DNA of 64,000 nt from an uncultured Bacteroidales bacterium (GTDB lineage Bacteria; Bacteroidota; Bacteroidia; Bacteroidales; Bacteroidaceae), in assembly GCA_902779165.1 (NCBI GenBank), contig CACZAN010000007.1, positions 21,163 through 85,162 on the forward strand, given 5' to 3'. This document shows, piece after piece, positions 26,883 to 34,830 of the stretch. The notes under the pieces were generated by a model. That model did not search any database. It was not told the origin of the DNA and saw only the letters and a list, made by a program, of their open reading frames with translations. Positions within the stretch are counted from its first letter, which is position 1. The number at the start of each line of letters is the position of its first letter. Made by a program: the position numbers and the translations under genes.

Positions 26883-28556
26883 ATGAAAGGTGAAAGGATG
26901 AACAGTGGCAAACATAAATCACCAAAGTCTGTTAAGGTACAGATGGCAGACAACTTTCGTAAAAAGCAAATAGCAGAGAGTTCTCCAAAAGGAGTGACTG
27001 CCGTCCGAGAAAACTCCCTTTTTCCACTCTCCATTCTTTCACTTTTCACTTTCTTTGCCCTCTCCTGGCTGTGGGCTGGGTGGTGGATGGGCGACACGTT
27101 ACGCATTGCTTATGAGCGTTCGTTCTTTGCCGCCGATGCCACCTTAATGCATTGGCTGTGGCAGCAGTCATTTGGCTCTCTCTGGATCCTTGGTCGCGCC
27201 TTGCTGACGCTCTACCACTGGCCTGTCGTAGGGGGATTGCTGGTAGCTTCCTTATTGACAGCGGGCTCCCTCCTGTTTGGCTACTGCCTGCGTCTGCCCA
27301 AGCGATGGAGGTGGATTCAGTATCTTCCAGCTGGAGCATGGATGATTTGGGTATCTTGGTCCGGACTTGACCTCTTCTTCATGCATGAGCCAGGACGAAT
27401 TCTTGGGATTCCCCTGTTGGCGGTACTGGTTTGCCTGATGGACGCTGTGATTATCTGGAGTTTCAAGAGAAGAAGGCCAGCCTCCAGCAGCCCCACCCCC
27501 AACGCTTCGCGGGATGGGGTGAGAGCGGGGCTTTTCGGTCTTTTGGTAGTAGTCCTTTTATTCCTTCTCCCCTGTTTGCTTCTCAATCAACGCCACCCCT
27601 ATCTCCGTCCATTAATGCGGATGCAGGTGCAGTTGTTGCATGATGACTATGCAGGAATGTCAGCCACAGCCCACGAAAATGCTTCGTTGAGCTATAGGCC
27701 TCTTGCAGCTTACTATGCTGTCGCCCTTACACGTCAGGGAACGATTGCCGAGCAGCTATTCGACGTTCGTCTGGAGTATGACAGCATCTGTGTTCATGAC
27801 TATGATGGCGACCCGGATTTAGGGGGTAACTATTATCTTATCGACTGTGACTACCATTCGGGCCTTATCCGTCCGGCCATGCACCGTGCTGTGGAGGAAC
27901 TGACGATGGACGGTCCTTCGCTGTTCACGTTGAAGTATCTGGCGAAGATGTCGCTGATTGAAAACGATTGGGCGTTGGCACGCAAGTATTTCCACATCCT
28001 GCATCAGGCGCCTTTTGAAGGTGAGTTCCTTGCTAAGTATGAGCCGATGTTAGATCGTCCCGACCTCGTGCAGGCCGACCCTGAGTTTGCTGGTGTCCTG
28101 AAGGCGGCTCCCATCCAGGATTCTTTCGAAAGTTTTTACGAGAAACCTTGTTTCCTGGGATATCATGCAGTGACGTCCTCTGGCCGCACGATGGAAGCCC
28201 TCACGCTGAGCGTGATGGCCAATCTCTACAGCAAAAGAATGCCCGATTTTCTGATGCGTTGTCAGCCGTTTGTAGGCACTACCCCCCCACGTTCCATTGC
28301 TGAAGGACTTATCACACAGACTCAGAAACATCCAGAGATATTGCAGGCCTTCCCGCAATTGCAGATGGATGCACAGCGTTTCCGCGGTTTCATTCAGGTG
28401 GCACAAAACTATATGCAAGACCGTCCGCGAGGGGCAGAGGTTCTCTTCAACCAGTTCTGTGGTTACTATCCCTACTACTATTTCTTCGGCAACCTTCGCG
28501 CTACCCGAAAGAGTGGGGATTCGGAGAAAGAACACTCGAAAGCGGGGGTGAATTAA
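26883..28556 (+). CDS. DUF6057-like membrane protein, copy 1
   Basis: A 557-residue protein with about six N-terminal membrane helices (residues about 50-230) followed by a large soluble domain. Segments shared with copy 2 include FMHEPGRIL, RHPYLRPL, MQVQLLHDDY, TAHENASLSYR, YLIDCDYHSGLIRPA and GYYPYYYFFGNL. I believe this is the DUF6057 family; no catalytic motif is obvious and the function is unknown. The first 45 residues are poorly conserved with copy 2. A GC-rich insert at about 27490-27530 (SSPTPNASRDG) lies between the membrane and soluble parts. It starts 11 bp after the M60 stop codon. Confidence 0.72.
   Translation: MKGERMNSGKHKSPKSVKVQMADNFRKKQIAESSPKGVTAVRENSLFPLSILSLFTFFALSWLWAGWWMGDTLRIAYERSFFAADATLMHWLWQQSFGSLWILGRALLTLYHWPVVGGLLVASLLTAGSLLFGYCLRLPKRWRWIQYLPAGAWMIWVSWSGLDLFFMHEPGRILGIPLLAVLVCLMDAVIIWSFKRRRPASSSPTPNASRDGVRAGLFGLLVVVLLFLLPCLLLNQRHPYLRPLMRMQVQLLHDDYAGMSATAHENASLSYRPLAAYYAVALTRQGTIAEQLFDVRLEYDSICVHDYDGDPDLGGNYYLIDCDYHSGLIRPAMHRAVEELTMDGPSLFTLKYLAKMSLIENDWALARKYFHILHQAPFEGEFLAKYEPMLDRPDLVQADPEFAGVLKAAPIQDSFESFYEKPCFLGYHAVTSSGRTMEALTLSVMANLYSKRMPDFLMRCQPFVGTTPPRSIAEGLITQTQKHPEILQAFPQLQMDAQRFRGFIQVAQNYMQDRPRGAEVLFNQFCGYYPYYYFFGNLRATRKSGDSEKEHSKAGVN
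27490..27530. repeat. GC-rich palindromic remnant inside DUF6057 copy 1
   Basis: AGCCCCACCCCC at 27490 and GGGGTGAGAGCGGGGCT at its right end form an imperfect inverted repeat around ACGCTTCGCG. Composition and position (linker between domains) resemble the palindromic elements at 13762 and 33239. Copy 2 has unrelated sequence here. Confidence 0.5.
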
Positions 28557-28557
28557 G

Positions 28558-28655
28558 GTTGAAAAGTTGAAAGGTTGAAAAGTTGAAAGGTTGAAAGGTT
28601 GAAAAGTTCCCATGAGCCCTATAAGCCCCATGAGTCCCATGAACCCCAATTAATA
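28558..28655. repeat. GTTGAAAR octamer array and nonamer array
   Basis: Six perfect-period units of GTTGAAAA or GTTGAAAG run from 28558 to 28605. About four 9-bp units follow (CCCTATAAG, CCCCATGAG, TCCCATGAA, CCCCAATTA). A shorter version of the same block lies at 31927-31999, between the second cassette's genes. Confidence 0.85.
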
Positions 28656-28663
28656 ATTAATCC

Positions 28664-30280
28664 ATGCGCTGCAATTATACATTCTTGAAGTGTCAAGCGA
28701 GCAAGCTCGAGCGATACATTATACATTATACATTCGCCATCGCATCGACGATGGCGCTACTTGCCTGCAGTTCCCGTCCTTCTGCTATTCCTGCGACCTT
28801 CACGGAACTGACTGACAGCGCTACAGTCTATCCTGACTACCGCGATGTAACCATTCCGCCGAATATTGCGCCACTGAACTTTATGGTCACCGATGCCTCG
28901 GCCAGCGAGTTCGTTGCTGAGGTGGGAGGTATTGTCTGTGGCGCGAACAAGGACGGCAAGTTTGATATCGATACCATCGCTTGGCGCCAGCTACTCGCCG
29001 GCAGTAAAGGAAAGGACGTTCGAGTGAATGTCTATGCCCACCGCGAAAACGGATGGGTACAGCAGCCCGCGTTCTCATTTCATGTGGCTGCGGAGGATAT
29101 TGACGGATACCTCTCATACCGCCTTATTGAGCCGGGCTACGAGCTCTATCGGCAGATAGGTCTTTATCAGCGTAACCTGACGAACTTCACTCAGACAACC
29201 ATCTACGAGAACAACCGCACTTTTGATGGCGGCAAGAACCATTGCGTCAACTGTCATAACTATCAGAACTACGACACAGAGCGGATGCTGTTCCATGTGC
29301 GCGCTGCTCATGGAGGTACTGTCGTCACGCATGGTAGCAAGGCTCATAAGATTGCCATTAAGCACGACAGCATCCTCGCAGCAGGCGTTTATCCCAGTTG
29401 GCATCCCACCCTGCCTCTTGTGGCATTCTCCACCAACAAGACCGGGCAGGTCTTTCATCTCCTGCACCCGGAGAAGATAGAAGTTCTGGATACAGAGTCC
29501 GACCTTATCCTGTATGATGCCGACCGCAATGAAGTGAAGAATGTCCTCCGCACCACTGATTTTCTGGAGACCTTCCCTTGTTGGACTCCTGATGGACGAC
29601 GCCTGTTCTATTGTTCTGCACGTGTGCCTCAATACGATGCACCTACTTTAGATGTTGGTCTCACAACTCGCTATGATAGCCTGCTCTATGATATCTATTC
29701 CATGTCATTTGATCCCGAGACTCGCTCTTTTGGCGAGCCGCGGCTCGAGGTGGATGCCAGCTCGAAGGGAATGAGCTGTAGCGTGCCGCGCATCAGTCCC
29801 GACGGACGCTATCTCCTTTATACCCTTGGGCAATACGGACAGTTCCACATTTGGCACAAGACTGCAGATCTGTGGGTGAAGACGTTGAACGATGATAGTT
29901 TAGATGTGAGTGAAGAGAACTGTTATCCCCTTTCCGCAGCAAATTCCTCAGATGCCGACAGCTATCACACTTGGTCCTCTAATGGTCGATGGATTGTCTT
30001 CAGTTCCCGGCGCGATGATGGTAATTTCACCCGTCCTTATATTGCTTATTTCGACCAAACGGGTCAGGCTCATCGACCCTTCATGCTGCCGCAGCGTGAT
30101 CCTGAGTACAACCTCTTGCTACTCAAGAGCTACAATGTACCGGAGCTCACCCGTTCTGCCGTGCGCGTATCAATTGAAGAACTGAACCATGTCGTGCGGC
30201 ACACCGAGGCAGAGTTGGCTACTTTTCAAGGACCCGCCCCTGAACCCCTCTCAGGGAAGGGAGAAGCCTCCGGACAATAA
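28664..30280 (+). CDS. CxxCH lipoprotein with TolB-like beta-propeller, copy 1
   Basis: A 538-residue predicted lipoprotein (lipobox MALLACSS near residue 37). An N-terminal beta region is followed by CVNCH near residue 190, a c-type heme-binding motif, and then by PD40/TolB-like propeller blades (YPSWHPTLPLVAFSTNKTG, CWTPDGRRLFYCSA, RISPDGRYLLYTL, WSSNGRWIVFSSRRDDG). Homologues are often labelled cytochrome c biosynthesis or TolB-like proteins. With one heme motif and a propeller, it may couple redox or heme chemistry to an envelope complex with the adjacent DUF6057 protein; this is inference. Residues 10-28 of the unusual signal peptide are encoded by repeat DNA. The C-terminus (GPAPEPLSGKGEASG) is written in a half-palindromic element. 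Confidence 0.8.
   Translation: MRCNYTFLKCQASKLERYIIHYTFAIASTMALLACSSRPSAIPATFTELTDSATVYPDYRDVTIPPNIAPLNFMVTDASASEFVAEVGGIVCGANKDGKFDIDTIAWRQLLAGSKGKDVRVNVYAHRENGWVQQPAFSFHVAAEDIDGYLSYRLIEPGYELYRQIGLYQRNLTNFTQTTIYENNRTFDGGKNHCVNCHNYQNYDTERMLFHVRAAHGGTVVTHGSKAHKIAIKHDSILAAGVYPSWHPTLPLVAFSTNKTGQVFHLLHPEKIEVLDTESDLILYDADRNEVKNVLRTTDFLETFPCWTPDGRRLFYCSARVPQYDAPTLDVGLTTRYDSLLYDIYSMSFDPETRSFGEPRLEVDASSKGMSCSVPRISPDGRYLLYTLGQYGQFHIWHKTADLWVKTLNDDSLDVSEENCYPLSAANSSDADSYHTWSSNGRWIVFSSRRDDGNFTRPYIAYFDQTGQAHRPFMLPQRDPEYNLLLLKSYNVPELTRSAVRVSIEELNHVVRHTEAELATFQGPAPEPLSGKGEASGQ
28693..28714. repeat. Small covarying palindrome, copy 1
   Basis: TCAAGCGAGC AA GCTCGAGCGA, whose inner stem GAGC/GCTC is flanked by the constant AAGCG and CGAGCG. 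It is translated as part of the lipoprotein leader (QASKLER). Related copies lie at 32045, 59143, 62063 and 62468. Confidence 0.7.
30233..30276. repeat. Half-copy of the palindromic coding element at the gene 3' end
   Basis: CCCGCCCCTGAACCCCTCTC followed by AGGGAAGGGAGAAGCCTCCGG resembles the left arm of the element at 33239 (CCCCGCCCCCTCCCG, AGGGAGAGGAGTCCTCCGG). The encoded peptides are also alike: PAPEPLSGKGEASG and PAPSRKGEESSG. Copy 2 of this gene ends with a different sequence. Confidence 0.6.
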
Positions 30281-30290
30281 TCACTGACGT

Positions 30291-31925
30291 ATGAAAAAGA
30301 GCAATAATAGTACAAAGAATAATTCACGACCTACAGCATCGCGCCAACCTTCTTCCTTCCTTTATTGGAGGGGCTTGGGAGTGGGCCTCCTTTTCTTTCT
30401 TCTCTCCTGGCTGTGGGCCTCATGGTGGATGGGTGATGTGTTTCGTATCGCCTACGAACGCTCGTTTATTGTAGCCGACAGCACGCTGATGTTCTGGTTG
30501 TGGCAAAAGTCCTTCGGGTGGTTGTGGATAATAGGGCGTGCGCTGCTCATCATGTATCGTTGGAAAATAGTGGGTGGATTGCTGGTGGCTGTTCTCCTGA
30601 CAGTCGGTTCCTGGCTCTTTGGTTATTATCTGCGACTGCCGCAGCGGTGGCGTATCCTACAATTCCTGCCGGCTTCTCTTTGGATGCTATGGACAGCGAA
30701 GGTGGGACTGAACCTCTTCTATATGCACGAGCCTGGGCGCATCCTTGTCTTCCCCTTCCTCCTTTTTGTGGTATGTGCGATTTGGGCCGGAATCGTTTGG
30801 CGCTTGAAGAGAAGCAAGCCAAGTTTCCCAAATCTGACGAGTAGTACCAGTTCTCCTGAGACTCCTCGTTCTTCTCGTAAGTTGAGAACCCTCCAGGCTT
30901 TGGCTTATGTGGTTGTTCTTATAGCCTTCTTTGCCGTTCCCATGTTTTATCTCAATCATCGCCACCCTTATTTGCGTCCCTTGACCAAGATGCAGGTGCA
31001 GCTGCTGCATGAGGACTACGAAGGCATCTCGCGCACGGCCCACGAAAATGCAAACTTGAGCTACCGGCAAATGGCAGGCTATTATGCCCTTGCCCTTGCC
31101 CGTTTGGGACGACTGGGTGACCAACTCTTCGATATTAAACTGGATTTCGATACCCTCCACACCTATGGTTACCACAACCAGCATACCAACAGTATGAACT
31201 ATCATATCATCGACTGTGACTATCATGCTGGTCTTATCCGTGCAGCCCGTCATTACGCAGTGGAATCTCTGACGATGGATGGGCCTTCGTTGTTCTCCAT
31301 AAAATATATGATAAAGATTTCTCTTATCGAGGGGGACTGGGTGCTCGCCCGTAAGTACCTTCATATCCTTCATAAGGTACCTTTCGAGAGCGATTTCATC
31401 AACAGATATGAACCGATGGTCGGGCGAGCGGACTTGGTCCAGGCAGATCCTGAGTTTTCGGCCATTATGGCAACCCTCCCACCTTATCATACCTTTGAAC
31501 AAATGGACTTGAAACCTGGTTTCATCGGTTTTTATGCAGGTTTGAGATCCTTCAACAGTTCCGAAACGCTGATATGGAGTGCAATGGCCTGTCTATACAG
31601 CAAACGCATAGATGCCTTCCTGATGCGTTGCAAGAAACTGAAAGGTACTTCGCTCCCGCGTTCTATTGCCGAAGGGCTCATTGTTGCTGCCGGCAAGGAG
31701 CCTGCGATACTACAAGAATTCCCGCAGCTGCAGATGGGGGCGGAACGCTACTACCTCTTCTTGCAAGCAGCACAGCCATACATGAATGATCGGGAGCGAG
31801 GCAGCGAGGTGCTCTTCGAGCAATACAAGGGCTACTATCCTTACTACTATTTCTTCGGGAACATCCGCTCATCACAGAAACCCGATGAAGAAGACGAGGG
31901 ACATCACAAAGCGGGAGTTAATTAA
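30291..31925 (+). CDS. DUF6057-like membrane protein, copy 2
   Basis: A 544-residue paralogue of the protein at 26883, with the same plan: about six membrane helices (residues 28-215) and a soluble domain containing YMHEPGRIL, HRHPYLRPLTKMQVQLLH, GISRTAHENANLSYR, HIIDCDYHAGLIRAA and GYYPYYYFFGNI. It begins 10 bp after the CxxCH gene. Residues 23-36 (SFLYWRGLGVGLLF) just before TM1 lie on a GC-rich segment (GGAGGGGCTTGGGAGTGGGC) similar to the right arm of the element at 33239, so part of the N-terminus may be repeat-derived. No function can be assigned. Confidence 0.72.
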   Translation: MKKSNNSTKNNSRPTASRQPSSFLYWRGLGVGLLFFLLSWLWASWWMGDVFRIAYERSFIVADSTLMFWLWQKSFGWLWIIGRALLIMYRWKIVGGLLVAVLLTVGSWLFGYYLRLPQRWRILQFLPASLWMLWTAKVGLNLFYMHEPGRILVFPFLLFVVCAIWAGIVWRLKRSKPSFPNLTSSTSSPETPRSSRKLRTLQALAYVVVLIAFFAVPMFYLNHRHPYLRPLTKMQVQLLHEDYEGISRTAHENANLSYRQMAGYYALALARLGRLGDQLFDIKLDFDTLHTYGYHNQHTNSMNYHIIDCDYHAGLIRAARHYAVESLTMDGPSLFSIKYMIKISLIEGDWVLARKYLHILHKVPFESDFINRYEPMVGRADLVQADPEFSAIMATLPPYHTFEQMDLKPGFIGFYAGLRSFNSSETLIWSAMACLYSKRIDAFLMRCKKLKGTSLPRSIAEGLIVAAGKEPAILQEFPQLQMGAERYYLFLQAAQPYMNDRERGSEVLFEQYKGYYPYYYFFGNIRSSQKPDEEDEGHHKAGVN

Positions 31926-31926
31926 G

Positions 31927-31999
31927 GTTGAAAGGTTGAAAAGTTGAAAGGTTGAAAGTTCCCATGAGCCCTATAAGCCCCATGAGTCTCACGAACCCG
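31927..31999. repeat. GTTGAAAR octamer array and nonamer array, second cassette
   Basis: Four 8-bp units (31927-31958), then CCCATGAGCCCTATAAGCCC and a further CATGAG unit. The block matches 28558-28655 but has two octamers fewer and a diverged tail. Confidence 0.85.
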
Positions 32000-32015
32000 A
32001 ATAAAAAATTAATCC

Positions 32016-33689
32016 ATGCGCAGCAATTATACATTCTTGAAGTGTCAAGCGAGTAAGCTCGAGCGATACATTATACATTATACATTCGCCATCGCAGCAA
32101 TGATGGCTCTACTTGCCTGCAGTTCCCGTCCTTCTGCTATTCCTGCGACCTTCACGGAACTGACGGACAGCGCTGTAGTCTATCCTGACTACCGCGATGT
32201 GACCATTCCGCCGAATATTGCGCCGCTGAACTTCATGGTGATGGATTCTGCAGCCTGCGAGTTCGTTGCTGAGGTGGGATGCATCGTCTGTGGCGCGAAT
32301 GAGGACGGCAAGTTTGACATCGATACCACCGCTTGGCGCCAGCTTCTCGCAGACAGCAAGGGGAAGGAGGTCCGGGTGAACGTCTATGCCCACCGGGTGA
32401 ATGGATGGGTGCGGCAACCCGCCTTCTCGTTCCAGGTGGCAGCGGAAGAAATTGATCCCTATGTCACTTATCGTCTTATCGAACCAGGATATGAGGTCTA
32501 TTTCCAGCTTGGAATCTACCAACGGAACCTGACCAACTTTGATGTCACGACCCTCTATGAGAACGAACGTACGGATCACACCCGCAGCCACTGTATCAAC
32601 TGTCATCAGTTCCAGAACTACGACACACAGAGAATGTATCTCCATGTGCGAGAGAATAATAAAGGAACGGTGATTACCCATGGGACCGAGGCGCATAAGA
32701 TGCTGATCAGGCACGACAGTATCGTAGCCTCTGGCGCTTATGGCGGTTGGCACCCTACGCTTCCCATTATTGCCTTCAGCAGTAATAAGACGGCACAAGT
32801 GTTCCACTATCATTACAACGAAAAGATAGAGGTGTATGATGCGGAATCCGACATTATCCTCTATGATGCCGACCGCAATGAGGTGCGAAACATCATCCGT
32901 ACTCCAGATTACTTCGAGACCTTCCCCTACTGGTCGGCCGACGGCACACGCCTTTACTACTGTTCGGCACGTGTGCCTAAGTTCGAATCTACCAACTTCG
33001 AGGCCAGTCTTGTCCTGCGTTTCGACAGCCTGCACTATGATATCTATTCCATGCCTTTCGATACGGTAACTTATACTTTCGGTGAACCCAGACTGGAGGT
33101 GAATGCCAGTGCCCAGGGACTCAGCGCCAGCGTGCCTCGTCCCAGTCCCGACGGACGCTATCTACTCTTTGCCCTTGCGCGCTATGGCCAGTTCCACCTC
33201 TACCATAAGGATTCTGATTTGTGGGTGAAGGATTTAAGACCCACCCCCGCCCCCTCCCGTAAGGGAGAGGAGTCCTCCGGGTCGTCTGAGGGTGACCGTA
33301 CTCCCCTCTCTAACGGGAGTAGCTTGGGTGAGGGCCTTTACCCATTAACCGCCACCAATTCCCCAGAGGTCGAGAGCTACAGCTGTTGGTCCTCGAATGG
33401 ACGGTGGGTGGTCTTCAGTACCCGCCGCGATGATGGTGACTTCACCCGCACCTACATTGCCTACTTCGATGCTCAGGGACAGGGCCATCGTGCTTTCATC
33501 CTTCCACAGCGCGACCCGGAATACAATTTGCTCCTTCTGAAGAGTTATAATGTCCCTGAACTCACTCGTACCGCTATCCCTATCACTCAGGAACAGATGA
33601 ACCACGTCATCCGGCACACGGAATCAGAACTGGCCACTTATATTGATGAAGCATCACCTCAGAATGCGGAGTCGGGTGACAAAAAGTGA
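32016..33689 (+). CDS. CxxCH lipoprotein with TolB-like beta-propeller, copy 2
   Basis: A 557-residue paralogue of the 28664 product, nearly identical in the first 80 residues (signal peptide, LLACSS lipobox, RPSAIPATFTELTDSA). The heme motif is CINCH (SHCINCHQFQNYD). Propeller blades include GGWHPTLPIIAFSSNKTAQ, YWSADGTRLYYCSA, RPSPDGRYLLFAL and WSSNGRWVVFSTRRDDG. Compared with copy 1 it carries about 22 extra residues (RPTPAPSRKGEESSG through SSLGEGL) between DLWVK and YPL, encoded by a palindromic DNA element. This is a clear before-and-after view of an in-frame insertion. The start ATGCGCAGC matches copy 1. Confidence 0.8.
   Translation: MRSNYTFLKCQASKLERYIIHYTFAIAAMMALLACSSRPSAIPATFTELTDSAVVYPDYRDVTIPPNIAPLNFMVMDSAACEFVAEVGCIVCGANEDGKFDIDTTAWRQLLADSKGKEVRVNVYAHRVNGWVRQPAFSFQVAAEEIDPYVTYRLIEPGYEVYFQLGIYQRNLTNFDVTTLYENERTDHTRSHCINCHQFQNYDTQRMYLHVRENNKGTVITHGTEAHKMLIRHDSIVASGAYGGWHPTLPIIAFSSNKTAQVFHYHYNEKIEVYDAESDIILYDADRNEVRNIIRTPDYFETFPYWSADGTRLYYCSARVPKFESTNFEASLVLRFDSLHYDIYSMPFDTVTYTFGEPRLEVNASAQGLSASVPRPSPDGRYLLFALARYGQFHLYHKDSDLWVKDLRPTPAPSRKGEESSGSSEGDRTPLSNGSSLGEGLYPLTATNSPEVESYSCWSSNGRWVVFSTRRDDGDFTRTYIAYFDAQGQGHRAFILPQRDPEYNLLLLKSYNVPELTRTAIPITQEQMNHVIRHTESELATYIDEASPQNAESGDKK
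32045..32066. repeat. Small covarying palindrome, copy 2
   Basis: TCAAGCGAGT AA GCTCGAGCGA, the counterpart of 28693-28714 in the duplicated gene. One stem base has changed from C to T, giving a G-T pair. Confidence 0.65.
33239..33337. repeat. Palindromic GC-rich element inserted in frame in copy 2
   Basis: The left arm (CCCGCCCCCTCCCGTAAGGG and following) and the right arm (CTCCCCTCTCTAACGGGAG and following, ending TTGGGTGAGGG) are imperfectly inverted around a spacer of about 27 bp. Both contain the core CTCCCGTnAGnGAG shared with 13762-13877. The DNA is absent from the paralogue at the same place. Confidence 0.85.
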
Positions 33690-33772
33690 CAAAAAGTAAG
33701 CAAAATCACAAATATTTGTCTGTTTTTGCATCTTTTTCTTCTAAAATGCATGGTGGTGTGCGGAATAATGTG

Positions 33773-33780
33773 TACTTTTG
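33773..33780 (+). promoter_or_regulatory. Bacteroidetes -7 box for nagB
   Basis: TACTTTTG matches TAnnTTTG and lies 75 bp before the nagB ATG. No good TTG at -33. Confidence 0.6.
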
Positions 33781-33855
33781 CCGCGCAAATTCAGAGCAAT
33801 TAACTCTTCAAGCAACGATAAAAACAATCATAACCAACAAAAAGTAAATAAGACT

Positions 33856-34647
33856 ATGCGCGTAATTATTGAACCGAACTATGATCAGATGTCCCAATGG
33901 GCAGCTGAGTACATCATCAACAAGATTAATGCTGCTCAGCCCACCGCTGAGAAGCCCTTCGTCCTCGGTCTGCCTACCGGCAGCAGCCCCATTGGCACCT
34001 ACCAGGCTCTCGTAAAGGCCAATAAGGCAGGTCGCGTCAGCTTCAAGAACGTCCTCACTTTCAACATGGACGAATATGTGGGTCTTCCCGAGAGCCATCC
34101 TGAGAGCTACCACAGCTTCATGGCCACCAACTTCTTCAATCACATCGATATTCCCAAGGAGAATATCCATATTCTCAATGGCAACGCCAAAGACCTCACT
34201 GCCGAGTGCGCGCACTACGAGCAGATGATCGAGGAAGCAGGCGGCATCGACCTCTTCATGGGTGGCATCGGTCCCGACGGGCACATCGCCTTCAACGAGC
34301 CGGGCAGCAGCCTCACCAGCCGCACCCGTCAGAAGACGCTGACAACAGACACCCGCGTGGCCAACAGCCGTTTCTTCGGCGGCAAGCCCGAGGACGTCCC
34401 CGCCACTGCACTCACTGTTGGTGTTGGCACCGTGATGGCTGCCCGCGAGGTCCTCATCCTCTGCAACGGCCACAACAAGGCTCGCGCTCTCCAGGCTGCT
34501 ATCGAAGGTCCCGTCACCCACTGGTGGACCATCAGCGCCCTGCAGCTCCATGCCCACGGCATCATCGTCTGCGACGAGGCTGCCACCGAGGAAATCAAGC
34601 ACGGCACCTATAAGTACTTCAAGGACATCGAGAAGGATAACCTCTAA
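33856..34647 (+). CDS. nagB: Glucosamine-6-phosphate deaminase
   Basis: Converts glucosamine-6-phosphate to fructose-6-phosphate and ammonia, feeding amino sugars such as those from mucin or peptidoglycan into glycolysis. The 263-residue protein shows [13 protein letters not shown] (phosphate loop, about residue 36), [10 protein letters not shown] with the catalytic Asp (about 69), and [17 protein letters not shown] (about 136) carrying the catalytic His and Glu region. Full length. ATG 33856 ([17 protein letters not shown]) is the family start; upstream in-frame sequence is leader. It is a single-gene unit with its own promoter and terminator. Confidence 0.97.
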   Translation: MRVIIEPNYDQMSQWAAEYIINKINAAQPTAEKPFVLGLPTGSSPIGTYQALVKANKAGRVSFKNVLTFNMDEYVGLPESHPESYHSFMATNFFNHIDIPKENIHILNGNAKDLTAECAHYEQMIEEAGGIDLFMGGIGPDGHIAFNEPGSSLTSRTRQKTLTTDTRVANSRFFGGKPEDVPATALTVGVGTVMAAREVLILCNGHNKARALQAAIEGPVTHWWTISALQLHAHGIIVCDEAATEEIKHGTYKYFKDIEKDNL

Positions 34648-34697
34648 ACCTTCTTCGAACGGACAATACTCGTCCTCGAACGAATAAAAAGTAAAAT

Positions 34698-34733
34698 AAT
34701 TGCACGCCCGGCCCTGTGCTGAGGCGTGCAATT
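34698..34733 (+). terminator. Intrinsic terminator after nagB
   Basis: AATTGCACGCC pairs perfectly over 11 bp with GGCGTGCAATT around a 14-nt loop. It is followed by TATGTTTT. Confidence 0.75.
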
Positions 34734-34830
34734 TATGTTTTGCAGCAGAATTTCAGAGAATTCTTTGCCAAGGATTTTGTCAATAAGTCAATACTTTGTT
34801 TCTTTGCATCATCAAATGAAGCTAAAGCCT

